This document shows, piece by piece, positions 1 through 8,812 of a stretch of DNA of 64,000 nucleotides; within the stretch, counting starts at the first letter, position 1, and each line of letters opens with the position of its first letter. The DNA is taken from positions 62,001 to 126,000 of the forward strand of contig CAKJVC010000099.1 of NCBI GenBank assembly GCA_918026815.1, read 5' to 3'. This DNA is from Chalara sp. BL73 (Eukaryota > Ascomycota > Leotiomycetes > Helotiales). Under the pieces are notes generated by a model. The model was not told the DNA's origin and ran no database searches. It worked only from the letters and a program-made list of their open reading frames with translations. The position numbers and the translations under genes are program-made.

Positions 1-1155
1 CACCATTGCAAAAGATAGCTCGTGCGCATCAAAACATGCCAACAAATAAGATGGAGGTTATTCAGCCTTATGTAATGGCTCCGTGGGAGGAACGACTCCC
101 CGCTACAATCGACCGTGGAACGGAGGAGATGACTAACATTGCGAACACTATCTGCGGCATTCGGATTGCGACAAGCTCGTCCGCGAGAAAGAGGATAGTG
201 GGGATGGGAGGAGCCATCCACGACACGCTCGGCATTGTAACAGGTAGAGAACCGATTGCATACTCAGTCACGCTGGGAGCAAGAACGGAGCAGAACCCGT
301 ACACGGCTGAACTTGCCGCGATAGCGATGGCAATGAAGCGCCTATCGCTACATCTGGTGGGAAGACAGGTCACGATTATTTCAAACAACCAGGGAGCCCT
401 GCTAGCAACGAGCCAACCAAGACATCAATCAGGACAAACCAGCATTAAAGAGATTTACGAGGTAGCGTCTGCGCTGAGAAAAGGAGGCAATTCTATCTCG
501 ATGATATGGATCCCGTCTCAGGAGAGCTTCGAGCTCGGCAGGAGAGCAAAGGAAGCCGCACGACAGGCTACCGAGCCAGACCGAACACCGCAAGGGCAAT
601 GCTACCAAGCCAAATCTGCAACTATTAACAGGGGAAAGGCAGAAAAGGCAATAAGGACACTACCAGACGAGGTGGGAAAGTATTCCAGAGAAATAGACAC
701 CGCCCTGCCAGGAAAATATACTCGTACCCTATACGACGGTCTCAAGCGGAGAGAAGCGAGCGTATTAGCACAGCTCCGTACAGGAATGGCACGACTGAAC
801 GGATATCTTCACCGGATTGGAGCAGCAGAATCTGACCAATGTGCCTGCGGACAGGCAACAGAAACTGTCAAGCACTTCCTTTTCCGATGCACGAGATGGG
901 ACGCACACCGAACGCAAATGCTAGCACAGACAGACACTAGAAAGGCAACCTCTCCTTCTACCTGGGAGGGAAAGCTCCATCTGACCCGGAGAAATGGACA
1001 CCAAATATAGACGCGGTTCGAGCAACGATCAAGTTCGCCATAGCCACAAGACGACTGGACATGGAAGTAGAGCAGGCAACTAACTCCCTACAATAGGAAA
1101 TCCCATTTCTTTCTTTTATCCCGACTAACCCTTTATCACCCTCGTGCCCCACAGT
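1..1155 (+). mobile_element. 3' part of a Tad-like LINE (RNase H and zinc-knuckle end of ORF2)
   Basis: The reading frame is open from the window edge to about 950. It encodes an RNase H-like domain (around YTAELAAIAMAM, then IISNNQGALLA, where the usual catalytic Asp position reads Asn). The C-terminal part has the CxC...HxxxxxC knuckle (CACGQ...VKHFLFRC) typical of fungal Tad/I-type non-LTR elements. It differs from the second copy at 35902-36760 by a small indel near 945, which throws the frame; the intact frame would end at the TAG at 1094-1096. After it comes a pyrimidine-rich 3' UTR (TTTCTTTCTTTTATYCCGAC) shared by both copies up to about 1150. The reverse transcriptase part lies outside the window. 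Family assignment is confident; activity is not expected because of the frameshift. Confidence 0.85.
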
Positions 1156-1162
1156 GTAGCCA

Positions 1163-1305
1163 GTAGTGTGTACGCCGTAATTACTGCAGTAATTTGATGC
1201 CTTATTACCACTGCAGTACAGATTCATCCCACAAATACGCACTGAATAGTACTGCAGTAATATACCTCCTTTGTCATACGCACGGCGTAATACGGCGTAC
1301 TAGAG
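1163..1305. repeat. Imperfect inverted repeat with TACTGCAGTA palindromes
   Basis: GTACGCCGTA near 1169 is mirrored by TACGGCGTAC near 1291, and three copies of the palindromic core ACTGCAGTA lie between them. This looks like a small foldback or MITE remnant just after the LINE end. No coding content and no clear target duplication were found. Confidence 0.4.
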
Positions 1306-1358
1306 TATAATTACACGTGACTCATATATCCTTTTGCTCTTCCTCTACCTTCCAACTT

Positions 1359-3205
1359 CTATTCACCAATTTCTTCCTCTGATTCAAAGGCTTTTACTTT
1401 ATGCCAAGACCTTAAACACTCTAAGGCTTCAATCACCTTTACTGAAAGCTTATTACGGCGATCTGTAACTGTAATTTTGCGAGATGAGAAAAGACGTTCT
1501 GGCTCTGCACTTATTGCAGGAATAGAAAGCAAGTTTAGAGCCATTTTGCTCAAATTAGGGTATATGGCCTGCTGCTCAGGTGCCAGCCACCAGTCCCTCA
1601 CATTCTCAAAGTTGTGGTGTGGCAGTGAACTGCAATATCGAGCATATTCATCCTGGGATGGAGTCGTCGGCACCTTTGCTTTTAAGGAGTTCTTCTACTG
1701 AGTAAACTTATTTGGCGTTGCGTATGTGGGAGCAAGAACTCGGCCAGTACCAGCAGCAGTAGCTTCGCCTGGAAGTCTTTCATGACCTGTAAACATATAC
1801 TTCTCTTTCCATAGGTCCTCCAGCGCGGTTTTAGCTGGGCTCCACTACTTACACATCCAGTGGTCCTCAATATATTGCCACTTATAGGCCGGATAAAGAA
1901 CAAGTGCGCTTACGTATGCCGGTATTTCACTAGAAAGAGCATAGTATTTATCTAGCTTTGCCCAGCTAGAGTTAATACAAGTACTTACGACTGGGTCGTT
2001 ATTATATTGAGATTTGCCCTTCTTATATTGTTGAAGGATGAAATCTAAAGCAGGGAGTACCTCGTCAAAAGTATTATAGTTTGATTCTAGTGTCTTAGTC
2101 GTATATGCGAGGTTGGTAAGAAAACTTTTAACCTATAAGTTAAGGATTAATGATTGGTATCAAGATTAAGGGGAAAATTAGGGAAATAGAACACTTTACC
2201 TTGCTTAAAAGGGCCCAGTCCTGGGCAATAGTCGATCCAGATCTAGCTCCTTTTCGGGGTATTGCGCAAAGAACCGGTCTACAGCCTTTTGTAGGGGAAT
2301 AGCCTCGCTAAGCATCTTGTCCCAAGAGTTCCACCGGGTGCCATTATCTCGAGCGATATTTCTGCCTCTTGAGATGGCTCTCCATTGTTGTTTTCGTTGT
2401 GCGGTACGTCCAATGTGAGTAACAAAGTTATGAAGCTTGCCAAGGGGTCCGAGTCTCCTCCACTGGTCCATTTCATCCTGAGTCGTCTCAAGAGCTTCGG
2501 CTTGGTTAACAAATAGGAAAGGCTGTGCCGATAGGTTGATAATATGGCCGATACATCGGATTCGATGGTGCTTTGCGTTATAATCAATATTCCAGGAGTC
2601 ATATGCGCCTAGATGAAATTAGAAAAATAACAAGGTAATCGGGAATTACTCACGATCCTCAAATTCTCGCATCATGGTATCATTATTTGTCGCATTGTCC
2701 ATCTGTACATACCCTAGCTTACTGCTAATTCCCCAGTCCGCTACCACCTCTTGTAGATATCTAGCAAGGTTCTCTCCGGAGTGCTCCCCCTCCATCTCAA
2801 CAAGTGCTAGGGTAGCACTCACAAGTTGGCCATCCTGAGCGATATAATGGCTAACAAGTCCCAGGATTGATAAGCTATTTGGTGATGTCCAGAAGTCACA
2901 GCTAATATGGATATCGGTCAGAGCACTATGCAGCCTCGACTTCATCTGTTCCTTTATAGAGCTAAACTGGCGCAGGACCCATTGAGTGATTGTTGTATGA
3001 GAAGTAGGAAGCCAGGTATCAATATCATCGTTGATATAATTGAGGAGGTCCCGAAACTCGGGGCATTCGACGAGACGAAGTGGAAGGTGGCAGGCGGTAA
3101 GGAACTTAATATATAAGACCTCAAGGTGGTTGCCATCAAGTGAGTTGCCATTACTATTAGTCGTATTAAGCTTTCTGCGCAGGGATTCTGGTAATTTCGA
3201 ATCAC
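1359..3205 (-). pseudogene. hAT-family transposase, broken
   Basis: Read on the minus strand. The 3' end (1359-1673) encodes the hAT C-terminal dimerisation region, with the hallmark run WWLAPEQQAIYPNLSKMAL, then SAEPERLFSS and a final ALECLRSW. Upstream pieces continue the family: DMDQWRRLGPLGKLHNFV and DNGTRWNSWDKML at 2205-2600, and DIHISCDFWTSPNSLSILGL at 2646-2945. The latter is the conserved hAT start of the catalytic RNase H fold. An intron of about 57 nt (GTGAGT...CTAG, about 2600-2656) joins two of the blocks in frame. Between 1680 and 2200 the frame is interrupted by stops and shifts. A second, shorter copy lies at 37010-37640 and a third piece at 10680-10903. The terminal repeats were not resolved. 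Confidence 0.85.
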
Positions 3206-3309
3206 TAGAATTAGCGTGTTTTTTTTTTGATCAAAACATTGACTTCAAAGCCTTCAGAAAACATAAAGATATACTCTAAACTACTTCATGTTGAGATATT
3301 ACGCGTATT

Positions 3310-3475
3310 AGAGCAGTGTGATAAAAAAATTAATCAATTATTCAAATATTAATCAAATATTCAGCTTAGTCAGCTTTGATTTTGATTAACGAGAGGTTTG
3401 ATTTGATTTGAATAACGAATCATAAATATTCATGAATATTCATGATTACCACGTGACTTACTCGAGACTTTAAAT
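3310..3475. repeat. hAT-end-like AT-rich segment with palindrome
   Basis: It begins CAGTGTGATAAAAAAATTAA, which resembles a hAT terminal repeat (CAGTG start). It then has alternating TTGATTTGATTT tracts, an ATATTCATGAATATTCATGA palindromic tract and CCACGTGACTT. A similar series (CAGTGTGACC..., GATTTTGATTT, ATATTC palindrome, ACGTGACTT) recurs at 44741-45310, which supports a shared element end. No reading frame is present. Confidence 0.45.
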
Positions 3476-3592
3476 ACATAAAACTTCTATTACTAATTAT
3501 TATTTTTAATTTCAATTAACTAATAATATAATAATTTCATTTTACTAAACTTATTTTAAATGTTTTAAAAAAACTGATTTATTTTAATTATA

Positions 3593-4536
3593 ACGTAGTT
3601 CACAAGCGAGTGGGCAAAACAAGTGTTACGGTCCTATCAGCCTACAACTGATATGGATAGAAGATCTTGGTCCGTGGGTTGTTGGTCTGGGAAGAAGTAG
3701 GTATATCACATATAAGGAATAAGATCCCGATAACAGTATGGTGTTAAGATACTATTTTGAGTTGAGCACGAAGCTCCTATCTAAGGAAAAGCTATCTACT
3801 TATATAGGTTCCTTGTGAGTTGGATCATGGCAAGTGCCATGATCCAGGACCCACTTGGATCATAACAACTGCTATGATCCATCACGTGATCCATCACTCA
3901 GGGGTTCTCTGTGTAAGCCAAGCTTACCGAGCCTCAGGCCCCTAAGGCATAAGCCTGTTAGCGATGCGCGTAACAACAAGCTCATGCACACTTTTTTCTT
4001 GGCATTGAACAAAAAGTTAAATAACACAACAACAATAAAAATAAAATAAATGAAATTTTAATATAGTGTTTTTAAAACTCACATTTTTAATTTAGCAAAG
4101 TTATATTTAGAAATTTATAAAAATAAAATGAAACAATAGCGTATAAATAGCGAAAAAGTATATTAGCACTAATTGTACTTTTAATTTTGTATTTTACTTA
4201 ATTAATTGTTTATGAAAAATTTTAAAAATTGAAATATAAGCTTTCTTATATTAAAATTAAATATATTCAATATTTCAAAGCTTATAAATTTATAATTATT
4301 TAAATATGGGATTTTAAGGGCTAAAACTAGCTACATATTTTATATAGTAAAAGCTATAAATTATAAACTTTTAAAAATTAAAAATACGGTTAAAATATAA
4401 TATAAAAAACTTAAATTTTAAGTTTTAAGATTTTATATAAACAATTAAATAAAGTGCACGGTTACGCACAGACGTTTTTTGTATGCAAAAAAAAGTGTGC
4501 ATGAGCTTGTTTTGTCCACTCGCTTGTGGACTACGT
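3593..4536. mobile_element. Non-autonomous TA-flanked TIR element, split by a solo LTR
   Basis: TA target duplicates (3591-3592 and 4537-4538) flank inverted ends beginning ACGTAGTYCACAAGCGAGTG, continuing as CAAAACAAG, then CTCATGCACAC. The left terminal repeat is interrupted at 3624-3975 by a solo LTR. The interior is over 80% A+T and shows no transposase. The outer ends resemble those of the pogo element at 8813-10670 and the MITE at 6187-6618, so it was probably mobilised by a pogo/Fot1-type transposase. Beyond the shared first 50 or so bases the two ends differ: left reads TTTTTTCTTGGCATTG, right (inverted) reads TTTTGCATACAAAAAACG. Confidence 0.8.
3624..3975 (+). mobile_element. Solo LTR (352 bp) with 5-bp target duplication
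   Basis: It starts TGTTACGGTC and ends GCGCGTAACA, with a perfect inverted TGTTACG/CGTAACA terminus. It is flanked by ACAAG on both sides (3619-3623 and 3976-3980). It carries internal inverted GGATCATGGCA/TGCCATGATCC near 3823-3845 and a CTTATATAGG TATA-like site. Removing it and one ACAAG restores the terminal repeat of the surrounding element. No gag or pol remnant adjoins it, so it arose by LTR-LTR recombination. Confidence 0.9.
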
Positions 4537-4883
4537 TACTATAAAATATCAAGTGTTAATGAATATCTTTAAAAAATATACAAAAATAAAGCAAAGTCAA
4601 AAATTTTTAATATTAGTTTAACAGAATATTATTACTTTAATTAGTAAAACAAATATGTGTATGTATATAAAATTAAATTACAAAAATATTTTCTTTATCA
4701 ATTTCCTCAGTTGCAATTTTTTTTCAATATCCTCGTCGTTATTAATAATACCCCAATTTTTAAGACAAATAGTCTTTTCAAAAGTGTCTTTATTTAAACG
4801 GTTTCTTAATTTATTAATAATCAATGTTGGAACATCGATATCACCTGACTACGTGGCCAAAGCGTATCTTGAAACACGCATAT

Positions 4884-5086
4884 TGTCAGGCGCCAGGATG
4901 TCACGTGCTAAGGGGCACTGAGAGGGGCTCGGTAAAGACACTGAGGCTTGGCATGTATGGGCACGTAGGGAGTCGCCAGGGGTTCGGAGGGTATAAGTAA
5001 GGGACTCGGGACGTAGTAGAGAAGGTAGAGATTAGTCTTCGTATCAATTGCAGCTGACTTGTGCCACCCTACTCCAGCACCTTACA
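4884..5086. repeat. LTR-like TG...CA repeat, unoccupied copy
   Basis: A 203-bp unit beginning TGTCAGGCGCCAGGATGTCA and ending CTCCAGCACCTTACA. The same unit occurs at 52452-53938 and 61662-63147, but in those copies a Tc1 element is inserted at the GGGTATAAGTAAGGG site. Here that site is empty. The TG/CA boundaries and TATA-like GGGTATAAGTA suggest a solo LTR, but no 5-bp target duplication is visible, so the class is uncertain. Confidence 0.6.
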
Positions 5087-5157
5087 TAAAGTATGCAAAT
5101 AATCCGATTTATAACTAAAAAAATTAATTTTTATTTAATAAATTATAAATAAATAAC

Positions 5158-5375
5158 TTACATTTTATAATCGTTTTCTAATTGAGTAACAATATCACTT
5201 ACTTGACCCGAAGTTAAACCGATAGCGCTTAAGCCTTCTTTTTTAATTCGAGGATCTAAAATTAAAGCTAAATAAATAGCTTTATTTTGTGAAGAAATAT
5301 TTCCTTTTTTAGGATAATATTTTGAAAGTTTTGCTATTCCACGATTGATAGCGTCAACCAAAACCGGATTCTATT
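5158..5375 (-). pseudogene. hAT transposase fragment (mid/C-terminal part)
   Basis: A 67-codon open stretch on the minus strand reads AINRGIAKLSKYYPKKG...NKAIYLALILDPRIKKEGL. This matches the region of hAT transposases just before the C-terminal dimerisation domain (LALILDPR is characteristic). It has no start or end of its own and sits in strongly AT-rich DNA near other hAT pieces. Confidence 0.6.
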
Positions 5376-5663
5376 AAAAATTAGCTAATTTCAGTGTTGA
5401 AATTGATTAAATTAAATTAAATTTTTACTAGTTAATCTAAATCTAAATCTAATTTAAAAGCCTAAATCTAAATTTAATTTAATTTAATTTAATTTAATTT
5501 GATTATAATTGATTTTTTTCACGTGATCATAAACTTGCGTGAGCCCGCTAAATTTAAGCTTAAAGAACTTTATATTTAACCGAACCAATAAAATAAGCTT
5601 TTTTGATTAAGCGAAGTTATTGCATTTTAAAAAATAATAGAAAGTTCTAGAGCATTCTATTAT

Positions 5664-5812
5664 TAATTACTTGATTTGTAATAACTTGATTTGTAACAAC
5701 TTGATTTGTAATAGCTTATTTGTAATAACTTGATTTGTAACAACTTGATTTGTAATAGCTTATTTGTAATAACTTGATTTTCAATAGCTTGATTTGTAAT
5801 AATTTGATTTTT
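5664..5812. repeat. Tandem repeat of TTGATTTGTAATAACTT-type units
   Basis: About ten imperfect head-to-tail copies of a 13-17-bp unit (CTTGATTTGTAATAA / CTTATTTGTAATAA / CTTGATTTGTAACAA). Blocks of about 45 bp are also duplicated, giving a higher-order repeat. It lies upstream of the BED-type hAT gene and could be its subterminal transposase-binding region. That role is inference. Confidence 0.7.
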
Positions 5813-5941
5813 AAAAACTATATAAAGCTTCGACTGTATCGACTTTCTGTTTTTCCAAAACAATATTAATTGCGATTAAAAACAATTATCTCTAAACAAC
5901 TTTACTTTATAAATATTATATATATTATATATTATCTTAAA

Positions 5942-7430
5942 ATGCCTTATACTACTTCCGAAAAAACAAATATACAACAAAATCAAGTTGATTTTAAATT
6001 ACCTTCTAAGCAACCTTCTCTTTTTATTAGAGGCTATTTTATCAAAGAATTAGACCCTCCGCAAGAAGATTTAACTAAACCTAGAACGGTTACTGTAACT
6101 TGCACCTATAAAAATTGCAAGTAAGTTGTTTATATTATTATTTATTATTTTAATTGTTATAATTTAAATTATTTAGTTTATTAATAACGTAGTTCATAAG
6201 CGACCCGATAACACAAGTGACCCGATAGTTTTTTTTACATACAAAAAACGTCTGTGCACAACTACATATTTCTTTTAATTGTTTATAGAAAAATTTATAA
6301 TTTAAAATATAGCTTTTCAACTTTACATATAAACGGTTTTTTGAATTTTAAACTTATACTCTTTATAATTATAAAAATAATTAGTAAAATATAAAATACA
6401 AGGATTATTTAGCCCCCAATTTATATATTTTAATAACCATAAATAAAATCGCCGTAAAACTGTAACATATATTTATATATAACACAAATAAGTTAGCTTT
6501 TAAATTATAAAACTTTTTATAAACAATTAAAAGAAATACGTAGTTGTGCACAGACGTTTTTTGTATGTAAAAAAAACTATCGGGTCACTTGTGTTATCGG
6601 GTCGCTTATGAACTACGTTAATAACTTTAGGCAAAAATGGTTTAAACAATTTGTAAACCATTCTACTAGTAACTATTTTACACATTATAAACACAATCAC
6701 AAATTAGTACCTTTATATTTATTAAAAGAAGATTTTGGTAAGTTATTATTATTTAAATTATATATATTTATAAACTAATTCAAATACAGATTCAGATGAT
6801 TCACAAAGTCAATTATCTAATTCGCAAAATACGCAAAGCTCTGTTAACGAATTTTTTACGCTAAACCGGTCTAAAAAGCGCCCTATTGAAAACTTTGATA
6901 ATTTAAAGTTCAAAAAGCTAGTATTAAGTTTTATACTAGCAAACAATCTTTCTTTTAATATAGTTAATAGTAGTTCTTTTAAAGAGCTAATTAATTACTT
7001 GAAAGAGTAAGTTCTTTTTTTTTAATCAACTGTTTAATTATTTTTTAATAACGTTAATATAGAGATACTCCTATTGTCAATAGAGATAATTTAAAAGATC
7101 AACTAGAGTCTTTATATAAAGATTCCTGTAATAACTTTATTAATAAGCTCAATATACATAAAGAAAATAAAGGCTTTTTTAGTCTTACTTTAGATGCTTG
7201 GACAGCGTCTAATCAAGACTCTTACTTAGGAATAACAGTGTAAGTTTTATTTATTTAATATTATTTCAAAAAAAAAATACTAATTATTTGTTTAGGCACT
7301 ATATAAATCAAGACTTTAAATTAGAGTCTTATTTACTAAGTATGGAACTATTAACCGAAAAACATTCCGGCTTTTATATGTTTAAAGTTTTAAATAAAAC
7401 TTTACAAAAGTTTAATATTGAAAACAATAT
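5942..7430 (+). pseudogene. BED-finger hAT transposase, 5' portion, interrupted by a MITE
   Basis: Starts ATGCCTTATACTACTTCCGA. Exon pieces separated by AT-rich introns encode an N-terminal region with a BED-type finger: CTYKNCK before, and WFKQFVNHSTSNYFTHYKHN after, the inserted 432-bp element at 6187-6618. A basic linker follows (TLNRSKKRPIENF, about 6850), then the start of the hAT catalytic domain FFSLTLDAWTASNQDSYLGI (about 7170-7240) and HYINQDFKLESYLLSMELL (about 7290-7350). The sequence stops being hAT-like at about 7430, where an inverted second copy begins. The C-terminal half is missing, so it cannot be active. Confidence 0.75.
6187..6618. mobile_element. 432-bp MITE with about 100-bp terminal inverted repeats
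   Basis: TA duplicates at 6185-6186 and 6619-6620 flank ends starting ACGTAGTTCATAAGCGACCC. The inverted repeats match over about 100 bp with a single difference (ACATATTTC against ACGTATTTC). Each end holds a tandem pair of the module (A)AGYGACCCGATA. It is inserted in an intron or exon edge of the hAT gene. It has no coding capacity. Confidence 0.9.
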
Positions 7431-7439
7431 TAATTTCAA

Positions 7440-8461
7440 TATTATATTCAATCAAAATTTTTGTTAAAACTTTATGAAGATAATAACCTGAATATTTTTC
7501 TTTTAGCTCTCGAATAGCTAAATAGTAAGACTTAAGTTCGAAATTTTTATTTATAAAGTGTCTAAATAAAAGAATTAGCTTTATTAAAGAATTTTTAAAT
7601 AAAAAAAGCTTACAAAGTAACTCCAAAATAAGGATCTTGGTTAATAGCTGTCCAAACATCTAAAGTTAAAGAAAAGCTTCCGTTGCTTTCTATTTGTTCT
7701 TTTAGCTCGTTTTTAATTAAATTTTGTTTTAATAAAAACAAAGAGTCTAAATCGTCTTTTAAAACTTTATAATAAAGAGGCGGAACATTTCTATTAAATA
7801 TTAGTAATTTTCATATAAAAATCTTTTAAAAACTTACGGAGATAAATAATCAAATAATTGTTTACAAGATTGACTTGTAATACTTCGGAAAGATATATTA
7901 TTTGATATAATAAAATTTAAAAGTAATTTTTTAAATTGAATTAAATCAAACTCGGGAGATTTAGGCCGTTTTAAAACTCGACTTTTAGCGAAATAATCGT
8001 CAATAGTCGAAGATTGACTAGTTTGACTGGTTTCTTCAAAATCAATTTCTATTTAATTAGTGTATTGTTTTTCTTTCTTTTATTTTTTTAAAAAAATACC
8101 TGATTCAAAATCAAGATTTATAGACGTTAAGTCTATATATTTATGCGAAACTCTTAAATGTGTATAATAATTGCTTGTAGATTGATTGATTTTTTGATTT
8201 TCCCAAATTTTGCTATAAAAAATTAGCAAAAGATTAATACAAAATTAATTTAAAATAAACTAGTAAAAAACTTACCGGCAGCCTTTTTGTAAACACTTTA
8301 CAGTAACAGTTCGCGGAATATCTTTATTTTCTTGTGGCGGATTTAAGATTTTTTCAAAATAACCTTTTTTAAAAACTAAAGATAAATTTGAATTATCAAG
8401 TTCAAAATTTGAAGAATTTTGCTTCCGAATAAGACGAATAGCTTGGGATTGTTGAGACATT
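7440..8461 (-). pseudogene. Second BED-type hAT 5' portion, inverted against the first
   Basis: Begins on the minus strand at an ATG (8459-8461) with MSQQSQAIRLIRKQNSSN and the exon-1 signature NPPQENKDIPRTVTVKCLQK. The same signature reads DPPQEDLTKPRTVTVTC in the copy at 5942. Next come a finger half (STSNYYTHLRVSHKY, about 8150), a hAT catalytic start FSLTLDVWTAINQDPYFGV (about 7640-7700) and HFINKNFELKSYYLAIRELK (about 7500-7560). It ends at the junction near 7440. It is a diverged paralogue, not a recent copy, and lacks the C-terminus. Confidence 0.7.
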
Positions 8462-8790
8462 GTTGCAAGTGATAAAAAAATAACTTATAACTTATAACTT
8501 ATATAAAGTTTATAATATAAATTTAAAGTTAAGTTGAAATATAAAAATCCAAATCAAAACAAAGATTGAAGTATTTATATAAAACGAAAAGTCCTATTAA
8601 TAATCTCATTTTATTGATTTCAAATCAAAGCTTTGTTATAAATCAACTATCACCAAAATATTATAAATCGTTGAATTTATAATCAATATATTAATAAATA
8701 GAAACTGTAAGAATAGTGGATTTGTCAGCATTCTGCCGAATTTATTTTCACCGCCTTCCGAATTAAGTGACCGCCTTCCACTTTTAGCAT

Positions 8791-8812
8791 TAATCATGAA
8801 TATTCATGATTA
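8791..8812. repeat. Perfect 22-bp palindrome at the pogo insertion site
   Basis: TAATCATGAATATTCATGATTA is self-complementary. The pogo element begins directly after its final TA. A related ATATTCATGAATATTCATGA tract is at about 3430. Confidence 0.8.

Noticed and set aside
2279..2602. Minus-strand 107-codon frame as a separate gene (also 37302-37625)
   Set aside because: It is an alternative frame over the hAT coding sequence; the WNIDYNAKHHRIRCIGHIIN frame is the real one.
5664..5812. CRISPR-like array
   Set aside because: Units are contiguous and AT-rich with no spacers; eukaryotic context.
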